Under the pieces are notes generated by a model. The model searched no databases. It worked only from the letters and a program-made list of their open reading frames with translations, and was not told the DNA's origin. Positions 24,601 through 33,420 of a stretch of DNA of 64,000 nucleotides are shown piece after piece (positions within the stretch are counted from its first letter, which is position 1; each line of letters opens with the position of its first letter). This stretch comes from Carposina sasakii (Eukaryota > Arthropoda > Insecta > Lepidoptera > Carposinidae). The stretch is taken from the NCBI GenBank assembly GCA_014607495.2, contig CP053172.1:6338888-6402887 (forward strand), in the 5' to 3' direction. The position numbers and the translations under genes are program-made.

Positions 24601-25977
24601 AGGTGGGCAGCAACGCCTCCCGTGTTTACAACATAGTCCAAAATACAAACTGCGGTCACCAACCCGCCTGCCCAGCGTGGTGACTATGGGCAAATACCCC
24701 CCATGGCAGTCTTGTCGCGTGCCCTGGGGGAGGTCTACGTCCAGCAGTGGACTGAAATAGGCTGATGATGATCTCAAATGTACAAACTCGAGTTGCAGAT
24801 TTTTTTATATTTACCTAAATAACTTAATTTTCAGCTTCCATACATAAAGCAGATGTTAGAAGGCACAAACCTGTCGTATCATACATCACGACAGATATAC
24901 GAGAACTCAAATGTACGATATAAAGAGATATATATTGAATTATTGGATAAAGTGTTTAAAGATGTCAAGAAAAACACTGTTCCTGTACAATGCTATAGTG
25001 TGGAAGAACAGGTAAGGTTGTACTTCTTCTTCTTCTTCAATTTTGAATTTAATTTTGGAGTGTTTTATCAGAGACATATAGGGCCTTACTAATAAAAAAA
25101 ACTTTTAACTATAATTGTCGCTGTCGTATTGCTTTGCTTTTGCAAGGCAAGTAATCAAACGGTAGAACACAATAAAATTTCGCTTAGGTACTCTGGGCTA
25201 ACACTTGCCCATAGTGACGCCATAGGTCCTGGGTTCGAATCCCGGTAGGTGCAAACATTGATATGATGAATATCGATGTTTGTTTCCGAGTCATGGATGT
25301 TTCTACAGGGTGTTTTTTTGTGGCCACCTTTAACGAAGGGTACGTACTCTATACATGAAATAAAGTAAGTTTATGCCAAAAAAAATGCTGGGAAAAAAAT
25401 TTTTTTTTTTTGAATTTTTTTTTTAAATTTCTTGATCGTACGAAATTTATAGTGTCTAGTGTTTATGTTAGTTTTTTTTATAGACAGATATTAATTATTT
25501 TTCGTGAAAAAATCCTGCTACGCGCGTCTATGTGCATTTATACAGAAAAACGCAGTCTATTTACTCAACTTTGGACCCTAATATTTTGGAAACCAGACAC
25601 TTCCCAGGTATGCTTCCATGGAGAAAAATGATCGTGATGATGAGGAGATTCCGTAGTTTTCGGGAACGTTGACGACCAAAAATCACCCTGTATACTTATC
25701 TATGTATTTATATACCGTTACTTAGTACCCACGACACAAGACCTTAGGGATCTTAATGTGGGACTAGGTTAATGTGTTGTGTAGTGTGTGAATATTTATT
25801 TATTTATCCATCTAACCCCTTATGATACTCATGATCTCTACATGACCTCATTTGCGAATTTTCAATGTGTGAATACATTATACTATTGTTATATTACAGA
25901 TTTCAAGTCTTCTAATACACTGCACGGACCCTAGGATACTAGCTGTAATAAGGAACGAATGGGAGCCTTGGATATAG
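914..25977 (+). CDS. PRKDC: DNA-dependent protein kinase catalytic subunit (DNA-PKcs), 3' part, 23 exons
   Basis: This is the C-terminal 991 residues of a PI3K-related kinase that, in other animals, joins Ku on DNA ends for non-homologous end joining. Exons by hand: 914-978, 1610-1806, 2122-2244, 2997-3064, 3988-4116, 5822-5940, 6540-6658, 8112-8249, 9008-9126, 10691-10777, 11588-11743, 14105-14274, 15248-15440, 16389-16514, 17268-17375, 18521-18612, 20012-20167, 20879-21072, 21835-21938, 23043-23189, 24252-24364, 24835-25011, 25900-25977. Lengths sum to 2978 nt; every junction is GT-AG and keeps phase. The first exon starts with 2 nt of a split codon, so the gene continues left. Residues 1 to about 670 correspond to FAT-type helical repeats, 670-900 to the kinase, and the last 30 to FATC. 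The terminal WEPWI and GVGDRHLNN match DNA-PKcs better than ATM, ATR or mTOR. Every intron is loaded with repeats. A possible AATAAA lies at about 26063. The gene is convergent with the clip protease. Confidence 0.88.
1468..1543. repeat. Near-perfect 33-bp hairpin
   Basis: CGAGGGGTGAAAGGCT runs into GGGATAAGCGCCA, then a TATATATAAA loop, then the mirror arm. One mismatch was seen. It sits 66 bp before PRKDC exon 1610 and inside a dispersed repeat. Confidence 0.8.
3164..3397. mobile_element. ACGT-rich foldback MITE, nested
   Basis: AGGCTCGAGCACACCGGATG at the left is mirrored at the right, and the arms are rich in ACGTA. It interrupts an older repeat whose intact copy is at 54720-54995. TTA on both sides fits a 3-bp duplication of the PIF/Harbinger type. 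Confidence 0.7.
4457..4804. mobile_element. MITE family A, copy 2
   Basis: CAGGATG to CACCCTG, flanked by TA, in reverse orientation to copy 1, in a PRKDC intron. Confidence 0.75.
7512..7795 (+). mobile_element. Non-LTR retrotransposon 3' tail fragment
   Basis: (ATC)n followed by CAGTCCACTGCTGGACGTAG and the ACCACGCTGGGCAGG block, the reverse of the (GATGAT)n-ended LINE tail common in Lepidoptera. Other copies: 4137-4335, 13628-13925, 15480-15665, 20385-20592, 24510-24772, 28893-29095, 36825-37085 and 57753-58005. The small open frames inside are not genes. Confidence 0.65.
8673..8935 (+). mobile_element. tRNA-derived SINE, full copy
   Basis: GACGGCCGACTGGTCTAGTAG (box A-like) and GGTTCGAATCC (box B) form a Pol III promoter. 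The body is about 200 bp, with an A-rich tail. Other copies: 1890-2108, 11211-11445, 19795-19985 (minus), 25213-25800 (interrupted), 39509-39745, 51363-51590 (minus), 62715-63200 (minus, interrupted) and 63841-64000. Confidence 0.8.
9171..9670 (+). mobile_element. Internally deleted Tigger/pogo element
   Basis: Inverted repeats CAGTAATACCCCGCTT at both ends are flanked by TA, the Tc1/mariner-pogo target duplication. At about 9371-9501 the plus strand still encodes a transposase C-terminus (SVGCYERILQERKQNATQK then a TIDVFFRKK-type ending and stop), typical of Tigger proteins. The DDE core is gone. It lies in a PRKDC intron 45 bp after exon 9008-9126. Confidence 0.8.
9692..10249. mobile_element. 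hAT-type MITE
   Basis: It opens GGGGTTCCCAAACTTATTTTG and closes with the complementary CACTTTGGGAAAAGC, with matching subterminal CGCCCCC/GGGGGC blocks. The ends are typical of hAT non-autonomous elements. It abuts the Tigger remnant in the same PRKDC intron. Confidence 0.6.
10835..10945. repeat. Three tandem 35-bp units
   Basis: AGGTTGGGCAGAAGTGTGCA and AATTCCAYTCCCACA repeat three times within a dispersed repeat also present singly at about 3740, 17700 and 28180. It lies in the PRKDC intron after exon 10691-10777. Confidence 0.8.
11211..11445 (+). mobile_element. tRNA-derived SINE copy
   Basis: Same family as 8673-8935, with intact box B and a drifted box A, in the PRKDC intron before exon 11588. 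Confidence 0.75.
11779..12153. mobile_element. MITE family A, copy 3
   Basis: CAGGGTG to CATCCTG, flanked by TA. It starts 35 bp after the PRKDC exon 11588-11743 and abuts Helitron copy 1. Confidence 0.75.
12165..12960 (-). mobile_element. Helitron-like element with internal minisatellite, copy 1
   Basis: Reading the minus strand, it starts TCTACACTAATATTATAAAG and ends with a GC hairpin plus CTAG followed by T, the Helitron pattern (5' TC, 3' hairpin and CTRR). There is no coding capacity. Its core (about 12270-12830) is a tandem array of about five 118-bp units, each with GGGAATTTCGGGAAATCCG and AACATATATGC. The open frames inside are by-products of the repeat. Confidence 0.75.
12270..12830. 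repeat. 118-bp minisatellite, about 5 units
   Basis: Units repeat TTCCCGTGGGAATTTCGGG, a TCGCTGTCCCCAATGAAC segment and GCTTCATATGTATAGCGG. The outer units are more diverged than the two central ones, as expected when slippage homogenises the middle. Confidence 0.85.
13246..13460 (+). mobile_element. Short retroposed insertion with pentanucleotide tail
   Basis: The segment ends AAATAAAAATCTATTCTATTCTAT and interrupts a dispersed repeat that is intact at 11452-11560. AACAAA occurs on both sides as a likely target duplication. It may be a 5'-truncated LINE. Confidence 0.55.
14330..14790. other. Unclassified 0.45-kb stretch in a PRKDC intron
   Basis: C-rich, unlike its AT-rich surroundings, with no long frame, no ends I recognise and no second copy in the window. 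It may be a 5' UTR piece of a retrotransposon. Confidence 0.3.
16033..16285 (+). mobile_element. Second tRNA-related SINE family
   Basis: GACCCGATAGCTCAGTTGG and GAGTTCAAATCTCACTCGGG look like tRNA D- and T-arms, but the anticodon arm does not fold and a shared 150-bp segment lies upstream. Relatives: 5264-5745, 540-616 (minus), 18762-18857 (minus) and 56186-56400 (minus). Confidence 0.65.
17383..17642. mobile_element. Palindromic MITE family C, copy 1
   Basis: CAGGGTGTAACAAAAAGGG at the left is mirrored at the right, and most of the 260 bp folds back on itself (AAACATGTGATTTCGAG in both arms). Flanked by TA. It starts 8 bp after PRKDC exon 17268-17375. Confidence 0.78.
18022..18410. mobile_element. 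MITE family A, copy 4
   Basis: CAGGGTG at the left; the right end has drifted to CATCCTA. It lies in the PRKDC intron before exon 18521. Confidence 0.7.
19653..19772. mobile_element. Short foldback MITE
   Basis: ACGTGCGGAACCGTCATTGC is mirrored by GCAATGACAGGCTTTCCGCAC around a short AT-poor core. Confidence 0.6.
19795..19985 (-). mobile_element. tRNA-derived SINE copy, minus strand, deleted
   Basis: Box B region partly deleted. It ends about 25 bp before the PRKDC acceptor at 20011. Confidence 0.7.
20012..25011 (+). CDS. PRKDC: PRKDC exons encoding the PI3K-like kinase domain
   Basis: Six exons carry the kinase. Exon 20012-20167 has the N-lobe: LRVMRDSIRHP, then YIVKTGETLRIDR, which aligns with the vertebrate FLVKGGEDLRQDQ and keeps the ATP-site Lys. 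Exon 23043-23189 opens with GVGDRHLNNILV, the PIKK catalytic loop with catalytic Asp and Asn, and follows with VSVDWGDAL, the metal-binding motif read as DWG instead of DFG. The activation segment after it is short and unlike the vertebrate one. Catalytic Lys, Asp, Asn and metal Asp are all present, so an active enzyme is the simplest reading, though LRQD has become LRID. Confidence 0.87.
21463..21810. mobile_element. MITE family B, truncated copy
   Basis: Only the GTTGTCTTTTTACGCCCTG end and about 340 bp of body remain, directly before PRKDC exon 21835-21938. Confidence 0.6.
21963..22640. repeat. Inverted pair of Helitron-like elements
   Basis: About 320 bp (ATGTAACGGATCGCTGTCTG to GCGGGCGTTCATTAG) is followed after about 40 bp by a second copy in the opposite direction. 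The pair can form a long intramolecular duplex. It lies in the PRKDC intron between exon 21835-21938 and the catalytic-loop exon. Confidence 0.72.
22637..22798. mobile_element. MITE family A, copy 5, truncated
   Basis: Only the half ending CATCCTGTA remains. It is cut where a Helitron-like copy ends at about 22628. Confidence 0.65.
23726..24069. mobile_element. MITE family A, copy 6
   Basis: CAGGATG to TACCCTG, flanked by TA, in the PRKDC intron after the catalytic-loop exon. Confidence 0.72.
25213..25800 (+). mobile_element. tRNA-derived SINE interrupted by a MITE
   Basis: Left part 25213-25305 and right part 25691-25800 are halves of one SINE around MITE A copy 7. It sits before the last PRKDC exon. 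Confidence 0.8.
25306..25690. mobile_element. MITE family A, copy 7, nested in a SINE
   Basis: It interrupts the tRNA-derived SINE at GTTTC-TA; the undisturbed SINE reads GTTTCTATACTTATC. This fixes the element ends as CAGGGTG and CACCCTG with a TA duplication. Confidence 0.85.
25900..25977 (+). CDS. PRKDC: PRKDC last exon, FATC domain and stop
   Basis: This 78-bp terminal exon encodes ISSLLIHCTDPRILAVIRN then EWEPWI and a TAG stop. Together with YSVEEQ at the end of the previous exon it matches the DNA-PKcs FATC pattern EEQVxxLxxQATDPxxLxxxWEGWEPWM. The FATC tail is required for PIKK activity and is the most discriminating part of the family. The Gly before WEPW in vertebrates is replaced by Glu-containing context, and the final Met by Ile. 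Confidence 0.9.
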   Translation: MSSLLIHCTDPRILAVIRNEWEPWI

Positions 25978-26062
25978 TGTTAGAAAGAGACGGACGGTGC
26001 GACAGAACGAGACAGAAGATACTATGATGATATGATAAAAAATATTGTGATATTAAGGAAAT

Positions 26063-26068
26063 AATAAA
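26063..26068 (+). promoter_or_regulatory. Candidate PRKDC polyadenylation signal
   Basis: An AATAAA hexamer lies about 86 nt after the PRKDC stop codon, before the first downstream repeat (about 26107). It is the first such hexamer on this strand after the stop. No transcript evidence is available. Confidence 0.45.
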
Positions 26069-26322
26069 GAGACAGAAAATACCATGGGTGTTAAAACTAT
26101 TGTTATACTAGTGGACGCCCGCGACTTCGTCCGCGTGGACTGCAGAAAAAACAAAATGTCGAAATCATCCGGGATAAAAACATTTTCCCGGGATAAAAAG
26201 TAGCCTATATGTTAAGTGGGACCTATCACATTGTATTCCTGAAAACTGCATCGAAATCGGTTCAGCCGTTTCTGAACGTTACACGGCGTGCACAAACATC
26301 AATCCGTTAAAATTTTATTATA

Positions 26323-26714
26323 CTGGGTGTAAAAAGACAACTTTGTTCTTTTAATACCTCGTATTCTTTGTAACATCACGATCATTTTTTTCTATGGAAG
26401 CACCCCTGGGAAACCACGGGTTTTCGAGATATTGAGGTCCAAAGTTACATTAATATTATCATGTTTTTTACATAAATCCATCTGAAATCGGTTACCAAAC
26501 ATTTTTTTAAAAGATATCAAAATGTTATAATGTTAGTTTTGTAGGTACATTTGTACTTTGCGTATCGAACGAATACATTCTTTGCAATAAAATGACAGTA
26601 TTTTTTCATATTTTTTTTGTCGTATCCCAGGCTTGGTCCCATAGAAAAAAATGATCGTAACCTTACAAAGAATACGAGGTATTAAAAAAAACATTGTTGT
26701 CTTTTTATACCCTG
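26323..26714. mobile_element. TA-flanked MITE family B, copy 1
   Basis: About 390 bp, ends CTGGGTGTAAAAAGACAAC and the inverted equivalent (GTTGTCTTTTTATACCCTG), flanked by TA. It shares ATGATCG and CCATAG blocks with family A. Immediately 3' of PRKDC. Confidence 0.7.
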
Positions 26715-28059
26715 TATGTACAATATAATAATAATATAAAATATAAATGTAACGGATCGCTGTCTGTACATGGAAGATATATGAGAAAAAATATTATAGG
26801 AGACCTTTATCAACGTAATAGAACCCAAAATGATGATTTTTGTCTGTTTGTCTGTGCGTTTGTGCACGCTAATCTCAGAAACGGCTGAACCGATTTCGAT
26901 GCAGTTTTCAGGAATATATTGTGACACCGTAAGGGATAAAGGCGTGATTATATTTAACTGATAAATAAAGATGAAAGGCACCCTTAGTCTGCTGATTTGT
27001 ACTGGGTTGTTCAGGGTTCAATTCTTTGATCGAGCAAAGTAGTTTGGGTATGTGATCACCAACCAAAATCTAAATAAACATACCTATAGATTGAGAAAAC
27101 AAATATATTTGGTGTCGTGTCGACATAACCTCCAATAACTGTATTTTCCGGCCACTATGAACCAAAATTCTTGCTGATTATGATTAAGTAATTGAAACTC
27201 TATTACAAAGCCATTTTTTCATACATAGACTCTCAAATTTTCTTTCAGGTAAAGCATTGTATGAAACCTTGCCTTTGTTCTTTAATGCTGTCTTTCTCTA
27301 ATACTTGATTCAGATACAGACAGCATCAACTATATCCTTCAAATCGACCTATCACTACAGAATATTATAAAACAAAGTCGCTTGCCGCTGTCTGTCCGTC
27401 CCTATGTATGCTTAGATCTTTCAAACTAGGGAACGGATTTTGATGCGATTTTTTCAAATAGATAGAGTGATTCACGAGGAAGGCTTATAATGTATAGTAT
27501 CAGCACTGCACCCGTGCGAAGCCAGGGCGAGTCGCTAGTCTCAAAAAAATCGGCTAATCAATTGTGATATCTCTTTGATAAATAAATCTTGTATGGTATT
27601 TAAAATTTATATTTATTTATAAAAAGTCCAAAAGAAGTTCTTATCTACATCTGTAAAGCGATAACTATAGTTAGTTTCACCAAATGAACAATATTTCCTC
27701 AACGTTAAAAAAAACTTGGAATAAATTCGCCGCCAGAAACCATCCAGAAACGCTGGTGTGACAAGAGGTTTTTTAAATTTATTTTATCTCCAATAACCAT
27801 ACAGCCATTTGATTGTCTTTAGTAGAATGATTTTTAAATTTAAGATGGATGACCGACATCTGACTTGTTTACATGGGAGAACTAAAGGTGTTTGATTGAA
27901 AAGTATATATAAAAGTTTTGGTTCATATTTTAAAAGGTTTTTAAAAATCTATGTACTAACTTTTAATTAACAGAATACGTACTTATAAATTAATATCCTT
28001 ACTACTAATTAGTCTTAATTAAAAAATATATTCACGTAGAAGTCATGATAGTCAGTAGT

Positions 28060-28420
28060 CAGTTTATGAGTAGCAGATATGTTAACTCACAGTCATGTCA
28101 ACTCATAGTCAATGTCAACTCACAGTCATCTCAACTCACAGTCAATACATAGATACATAGTCACGCCCTTTATACCCCAAAGAGGTTGGGTAGAAGTGTG
28201 CAAATTACACACCCACGTTTCACCACGTATCGTGTCAATAACAGTCATATCAAGTAACCGTCATATCAAGTAACTGTCATGTCAAGTAACTGTCATGTCA
28301 AGTAATAGTTATATCAAGTCACAGTCGTATCAAGTAACAGATATGCGAAGTCACAGATATGCCAAATTAGTAATGTCAAGTAACAGTTACTTATGCCAAA
28401 TCAGTAGAAACAAGTAACAC
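28060..28420. repeat. About 16-bp minisatellite split by an insertion
   Basis: Degenerate units of AAGTAACAGTCATATC and CAACTCACAGTCATGT. The array is broken at about 28145-28225 by a dispersed repeat (CACGCCC..GAGGTTGGG). It lies just 3' of the clip protease stop (28467), so it may fall in that gene's 3' UTR. Confidence 0.75.
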
Positions 28421-28466
28421 GTATTATTATGTCACAATCACATCAATGATGATTCCTTTATATATC

Positions 28467-28634
28467 TTAAGACCAAACAATGCTCTCAATCCAGGGCACA
28501 TACGCTGCTACCCTCGTATATATCCCTGGTTCGCCTATAAAACCACAGGCGCGGCCGAATGACGTCACTCCTACTATAGTGTACATACAGTTCAGCATTG
28601 TGTTCTTTACTTGTAGGGGACCGCCGCTATCGCC
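28467..28634 (-). CDS. Serine protease last exon with catalytic Ser
   Basis: The exon opens at [10 protein letters not shown], preceded by an intron ending TTTTCCAG, and runs 56 codons to a TAA stop. It holds the active-site Ser, VTSFGRACG of the S1 pocket wall, and the usual [14 protein letters not shown]-terminal helix. It lies about 6.8 kb from exon 7, separated by repeats and a transposon, so short-read gene models may well miss it. Confidence 0.92.
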   Translation of the reverse strand, partial: GDSGGPLQVKNTMLNCMYTIVGVTSFGRACGFIGEPGIYTRVAAYVPWIESIVWS

Positions 28635-31600
28635 CTGGAAAACATATAATCATACATATATACACACATTTAAAGAGTTCTGACATTTATCGATTCGATT
28701 TACACACACACACATTTTAAAAGGTCTTAACATTTTTCAATTTCATTCGTCAGCCTATTTGCAGTACACTGCTGGACGTAGGCCTCTCCCAGAGAAAAAA
28801 AATAACATTTAAAACAAAATGTTGGTTTTTTTAGGCATTTTACATTATTTATCTGCATGAAATATTCTCTTTCACTTCAGTTATTTTAATGTCGTCAGCC
28901 TATTGCAGTCTACTGCTGGACGTAGGTCGCCCAGAGCACGCTACAAGGCTCGATCTCCCGTTTTCACCATCCAGTCACTACCAGCCGCCCTCTTTAAGTC
29001 ATCGGTCCATCTGTCCGGAGGGCGCCCATCGCTAGGCTTGCCGAGGCGCGGTCTCCATTCGAGAACCTGGGGAGAGGCCTACGTCCAGCAGTGACGGTGT
29101 CTAATACCGTTTGCCCTACAATAAGTCTACATGTATACCTGGCAAGTATCTTTAGACTTGGTCTTGTCTCCGTAACACAGCTGTGTCTGGTCATCGAACC
29201 CTCGCGTCATCAGCCGCTGTGTCGGGAACTTGGCTGCACACTCCTCGGTCGTGAACTTTGTGAGAATCACCTGGTGGAAGGGTGAGGTGGAGTAATGCTG
29301 GTATTATTGTTGTTTTGACTAATAGTAATTTATGACGCTCGTGAGAGATTATCATTTTTTTTTCGCACAAATTAATTAAAGTACATGTATAATATGTATC
29401 TACACTAATATTATAAAGAGGAAAACTTTGTTTGTTTGGTTGTAATGAATAGGCTCAAAAACTACTGGACCGATTTCAAAAATTCTTTCACCGTTAGAAT
29501 CCTTATTGGACCTGGATGAACATAGGCTATAAGAATTTCCCGATATTCCCACGGGAAGGCGACCAACGGGAATTCTATATTTTTACGAAAACCGCTATAC
29601 ATATGAAGCTGAAATCGGGCATATATGTTCATTGGGGACAGCGAGGGAGGACTAAAAACGGATTTCCCGAAATTCCCATGGGAAGGGGACAAACGGGAAT
29701 TTATAGTTTTTACGAAAACCGCTATACATATGAAGCTGAAATCGGGCATATATGTTCATTGGGGACAGCGAGGGAGGACTAAAAACGGATTTCCCGAAAT
29801 TCCCACGGGAAGGGGACAAACGGGAATTCATAGTTTTTACGAAAACCGCTATACATATGAAGCTGAAATTGGGCATATATGTTCATTAGGGACTGCGAGG
29901 AAACACTAGAACGGATTTCCCGAAATTCCCACGGGAAGGAGACCAACGGGAATTATTTATTTTTTACGAAAACGGTTAAACATGTGAATCTGAAGTTGAG
30001 CATATATGTTTATTTGGGACCCCGAGGAAGCACTGGGAACGGATTTCCCGAAATTCCCACGGGAAGGGGACAAACGTGAATTAATTTTTTACGACAACCG
30101 CGATACATATGAATTCGAAATTAGACCTGTAAGCTCATTAGGGACTGCGGGGAAGCACTAAGAATGGATTTCCCGAAATTCCCACGGGAAGGGACTGTCT
30201 GTGCGTTTGTGCACGTTAATCTCAGGAACGGCTGAATCCATTTCGATACAGTTTTCAGGAATATATTGTGACAGGTCCCACTTAACATATAGGCTACTTT
30301 TTATTTTTTCTGTAGTCCACGCGGACGGAGTCGCGGGCGTCCACTAGTAATATATAAAATTCTCGTGTCACAATGTTAGTTACCATATTCCCCCGAAACG
30401 GCTTGACCGATTATTATGAAATATAATAGGTCTGAGAATCGGCTACTATCTATTATTCATACCCCTCCCACGCAATAAGCGACGTCCACGCGAGCGGAGC
30501 CGCGGGCAACAGCTAATATATGAAGACATGAGTGGATGAAAGTGCTATGATACAATAGCATAATTTTGAGTAAATTGCAGTTAAAGGTTTTTGAGATGTA
30601 TAAATTGTATTTAAAGAGATATTTTTCTTAAACTTTTATTAAATTATAGCTATTAAGTGGTTACTTAAGTGTCAAAGGTTTTACAAAAAAATACAATAAC
30701 TAAGTGTATTTTTTTTAATTAACAACGTACATAACACCTTCATTCATGAAATCGAGAGTTGTATTGATAACACAATTATATTTTATGAAGGTGTTTATTG
30801 TGACAAAATATCTTCATAAAAGTACCTAAACTCTGGTTTCACAAATTTTAGTTGCTCCCTTATATTATCTTGCTTCTCTACAGATATTGTGCCATATTTA
30901 TTTGATATGCGTTCCAAAATAAAATCATCAGGTGTAAAATTTTTCTTCAATATATCAACTTTTTTAAAAGGTGTCATTAAATCATAGTTTTCTTTAAAGA
31001 GATAAGACCCAAATTCTTCCACTCGGATCCATCGAATTCCATCTCTGAAACTGACTTTAGATTTATTCACATCTTTTTTTCTGTTTGTCAGGTGTAATTT
31101 TTCTTGCAAGCAACTAATATTCCTGAAATGTCCGCACAACGTGATATCTACAACGTGATTTAATCTTGACGCCTTGCAAATTATTTCACGGTATTGTTCA
31201 GGTACAAATATTGTTTCGTGTCTTCGGAGTACTTTTTGATCCTACCAAAATCACGGTCTGAATCAAGATATGAGTGTCCTACTTCTGGAAATTTGTGACC
31301 TATTGTCTTAAAGTAACCTTTTAGTATCATATACTGATACAAGCAAATCATGTTAAAATTTTTATTTTGCCCAACACACGAATCTGACCATATGACCAGG
31401 TTGTCTTTTTTTGGTTACTATTATGCTCTGTCTCAAAAAAGCGTAATAGAGCACTGGCGACCTCACAACTTCCGCGATCAGCAATATCTTCTGTCCATGT
31501 ACAAAAAAATGCCTTTTCTTTGTTTTTGGTAATGACATGAATCCCAAAATTGTAGAACCATATTTGTCGTAAATAGAAAGCTTTTGATGTGGGTATTTTT

Positions 31601-33382
31601 GGTAAGGGCATGGTTTGTTGTAAATCTATAGTAAGAAACATGTCATTGTCAATTTTCTTGGTATTTTCTCTATCAAATCTCATCGCTTCAACAGCAGCGT
31701 GATGATTTTCTTTATGTTCTTCGGAAGTCTCTCCAGCGTCACAAGTGGCGCAAGTATCACTTTTTGGGTAACCAAATGACAGGTTAAATTCAGTTACAAA
31801 AACGTTGTTATACGTACTTTTTTTTAATCTTAAATTTATCTAGCAATTTTTCTGTATTACACATCTCAATATATAGGTTGTACATTTTTGTTAAATTAAG
31901 CAATGGAGACAGATATAGCTTATGTGCATTATTATTGCGGGAGTAATGTGACTGATCTGAAGGAAAACTTTTAATGTGGTGTTTAATCCGGTCTTTCACT
32001 TCAGAGTCCATCTTATGGGGTCTATTACAATGTCTTCCCCTTCTATCAGGTGATGGGGCTGAACCTCCACTTTTTATTTTTTCCTTTATAATATCCAATT
32101 TCTTTCTCCCAATCTGGAATATAGCACATAAAGCTATCTTACAAACTTCTTCTCGAATCCCACTGTAAGTGACAAAATACTTGTAGGTAGCAGTTTTGTA
32201 TTTTATAGAACCTTTTCTTTCTCTTGTTATAGGTTTTTTTACCACGTTGTTGAAAAGTAATGCATTTTTTCCATTAACGTCTAATGAATAAAAATCTTTT
32301 AACATCCGCTTCCTTTGATCGATTGTAAATTTGTCTGAACACTTAAGTCTGCATTTTTCTTGGCACAACAATGCATCGTTAACTTCCTTCTTAGGCACTT
32401 TCGTATTTTTGTATGACAAATACTCTTCTCCTTTTTCTCTTGCTATTGCTGCTGCATTTTTTTTCCACTTCTCAGGGTTTTTGCGACGTTTTCTAGAATT
32501 ATGCTCTTTAGGTGCGAATATTTTTTGCTTGCGATTTATTTGTGTATTTTGTTGTAACCTACTAGTAGACGGTTCAGTGTTAGATATACCATCATTCACA
32601 ATGATGGTAGGATTGGTTCTTGGATGCTCATTGTGCATATCTGAATTATTAGTATCGATAGAAGTATCGTCTCCTGAGCTCCTGTTAAATGTAGTGTGAG
32701 GGCTGGGAAGATATTCATCGTCGGTATCCGGTGAGAAGTCACCATTGTCTTCATTGAGAGCTTGATTTTCTACGTACAAAGAGCTACGAAGAGTAGAGGA
32801 TCGCATATTTTGCAGCGTAGTGAAAGACTTTTGTAAGTACAGATTTCCGGTTAGGATGTTATCGTCTTCGGATGGTTCTATTATGTCTGAACTGTTATCG
32901 TTAAGCAAAATGCTTGGAATGACCGGCTGAATAGCTTCCAAATATGAGAATATATTGTCCGTAGTGGTCTCGAGACTTTGATGTAAAACGGCTGAGCAAT
33001 TGGGACGATTCTCAATTTTGGTCATTTCATTTTCACATACATTTCTATCTGGACTGTAGACTCGCCGAGCGGAGTGAAATGATCTTGCTGCAACGATCTG
33101 CTCTGTGTTTATCGTGTCTAAAAAATATATATTTTGGTTCAATAATAACATAAGACATATCTGCTATGGAGAGCCCAATAAAGTGATACCGATTTATTCT
33201 GTTGGTGAGTCAAGTTGGGGACCCTATGGGCGGTTTGAAAACATCTGGCAATAAGACTAGCTACCTGTCTTACTCGCGATTGTGACTAAGCCCATACTCT
33301 CTTTCTCTGAGAGAAGGTTTAAGCCCTACAGTGAGACTTTATAGCTTTATAGACTTAATATATATTAAGTCTATAAAGTATA

Positions 33383-33420
<38 letters not shown>

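Larger units (their letters stand above)
26069..28466. other. Region between the convergent PRKDC and clip protease 3' ends
   Basis: It contains a Helitron-like piece (26107-26300), MITE B copy 1, a Helitron-like 5' fragment (about 26740-26930), another dispersed element (27366-27540, CGGCTTCG-type) and the 16-bp minisatellite. From 27550 to 28050 I see only AT-rich DNA. Confidence 0.6.

Noticed and set aside
28060..28420. Regular short repeats considered as a CRISPR array
   Set aside because: Units are adjacent and degenerate with no unique spacers, and the host is a eukaryote.
32331..32699. Plus-strand open frame of 122 codons
   Set aside because: It is the antisense shadow of transposase exon 2.
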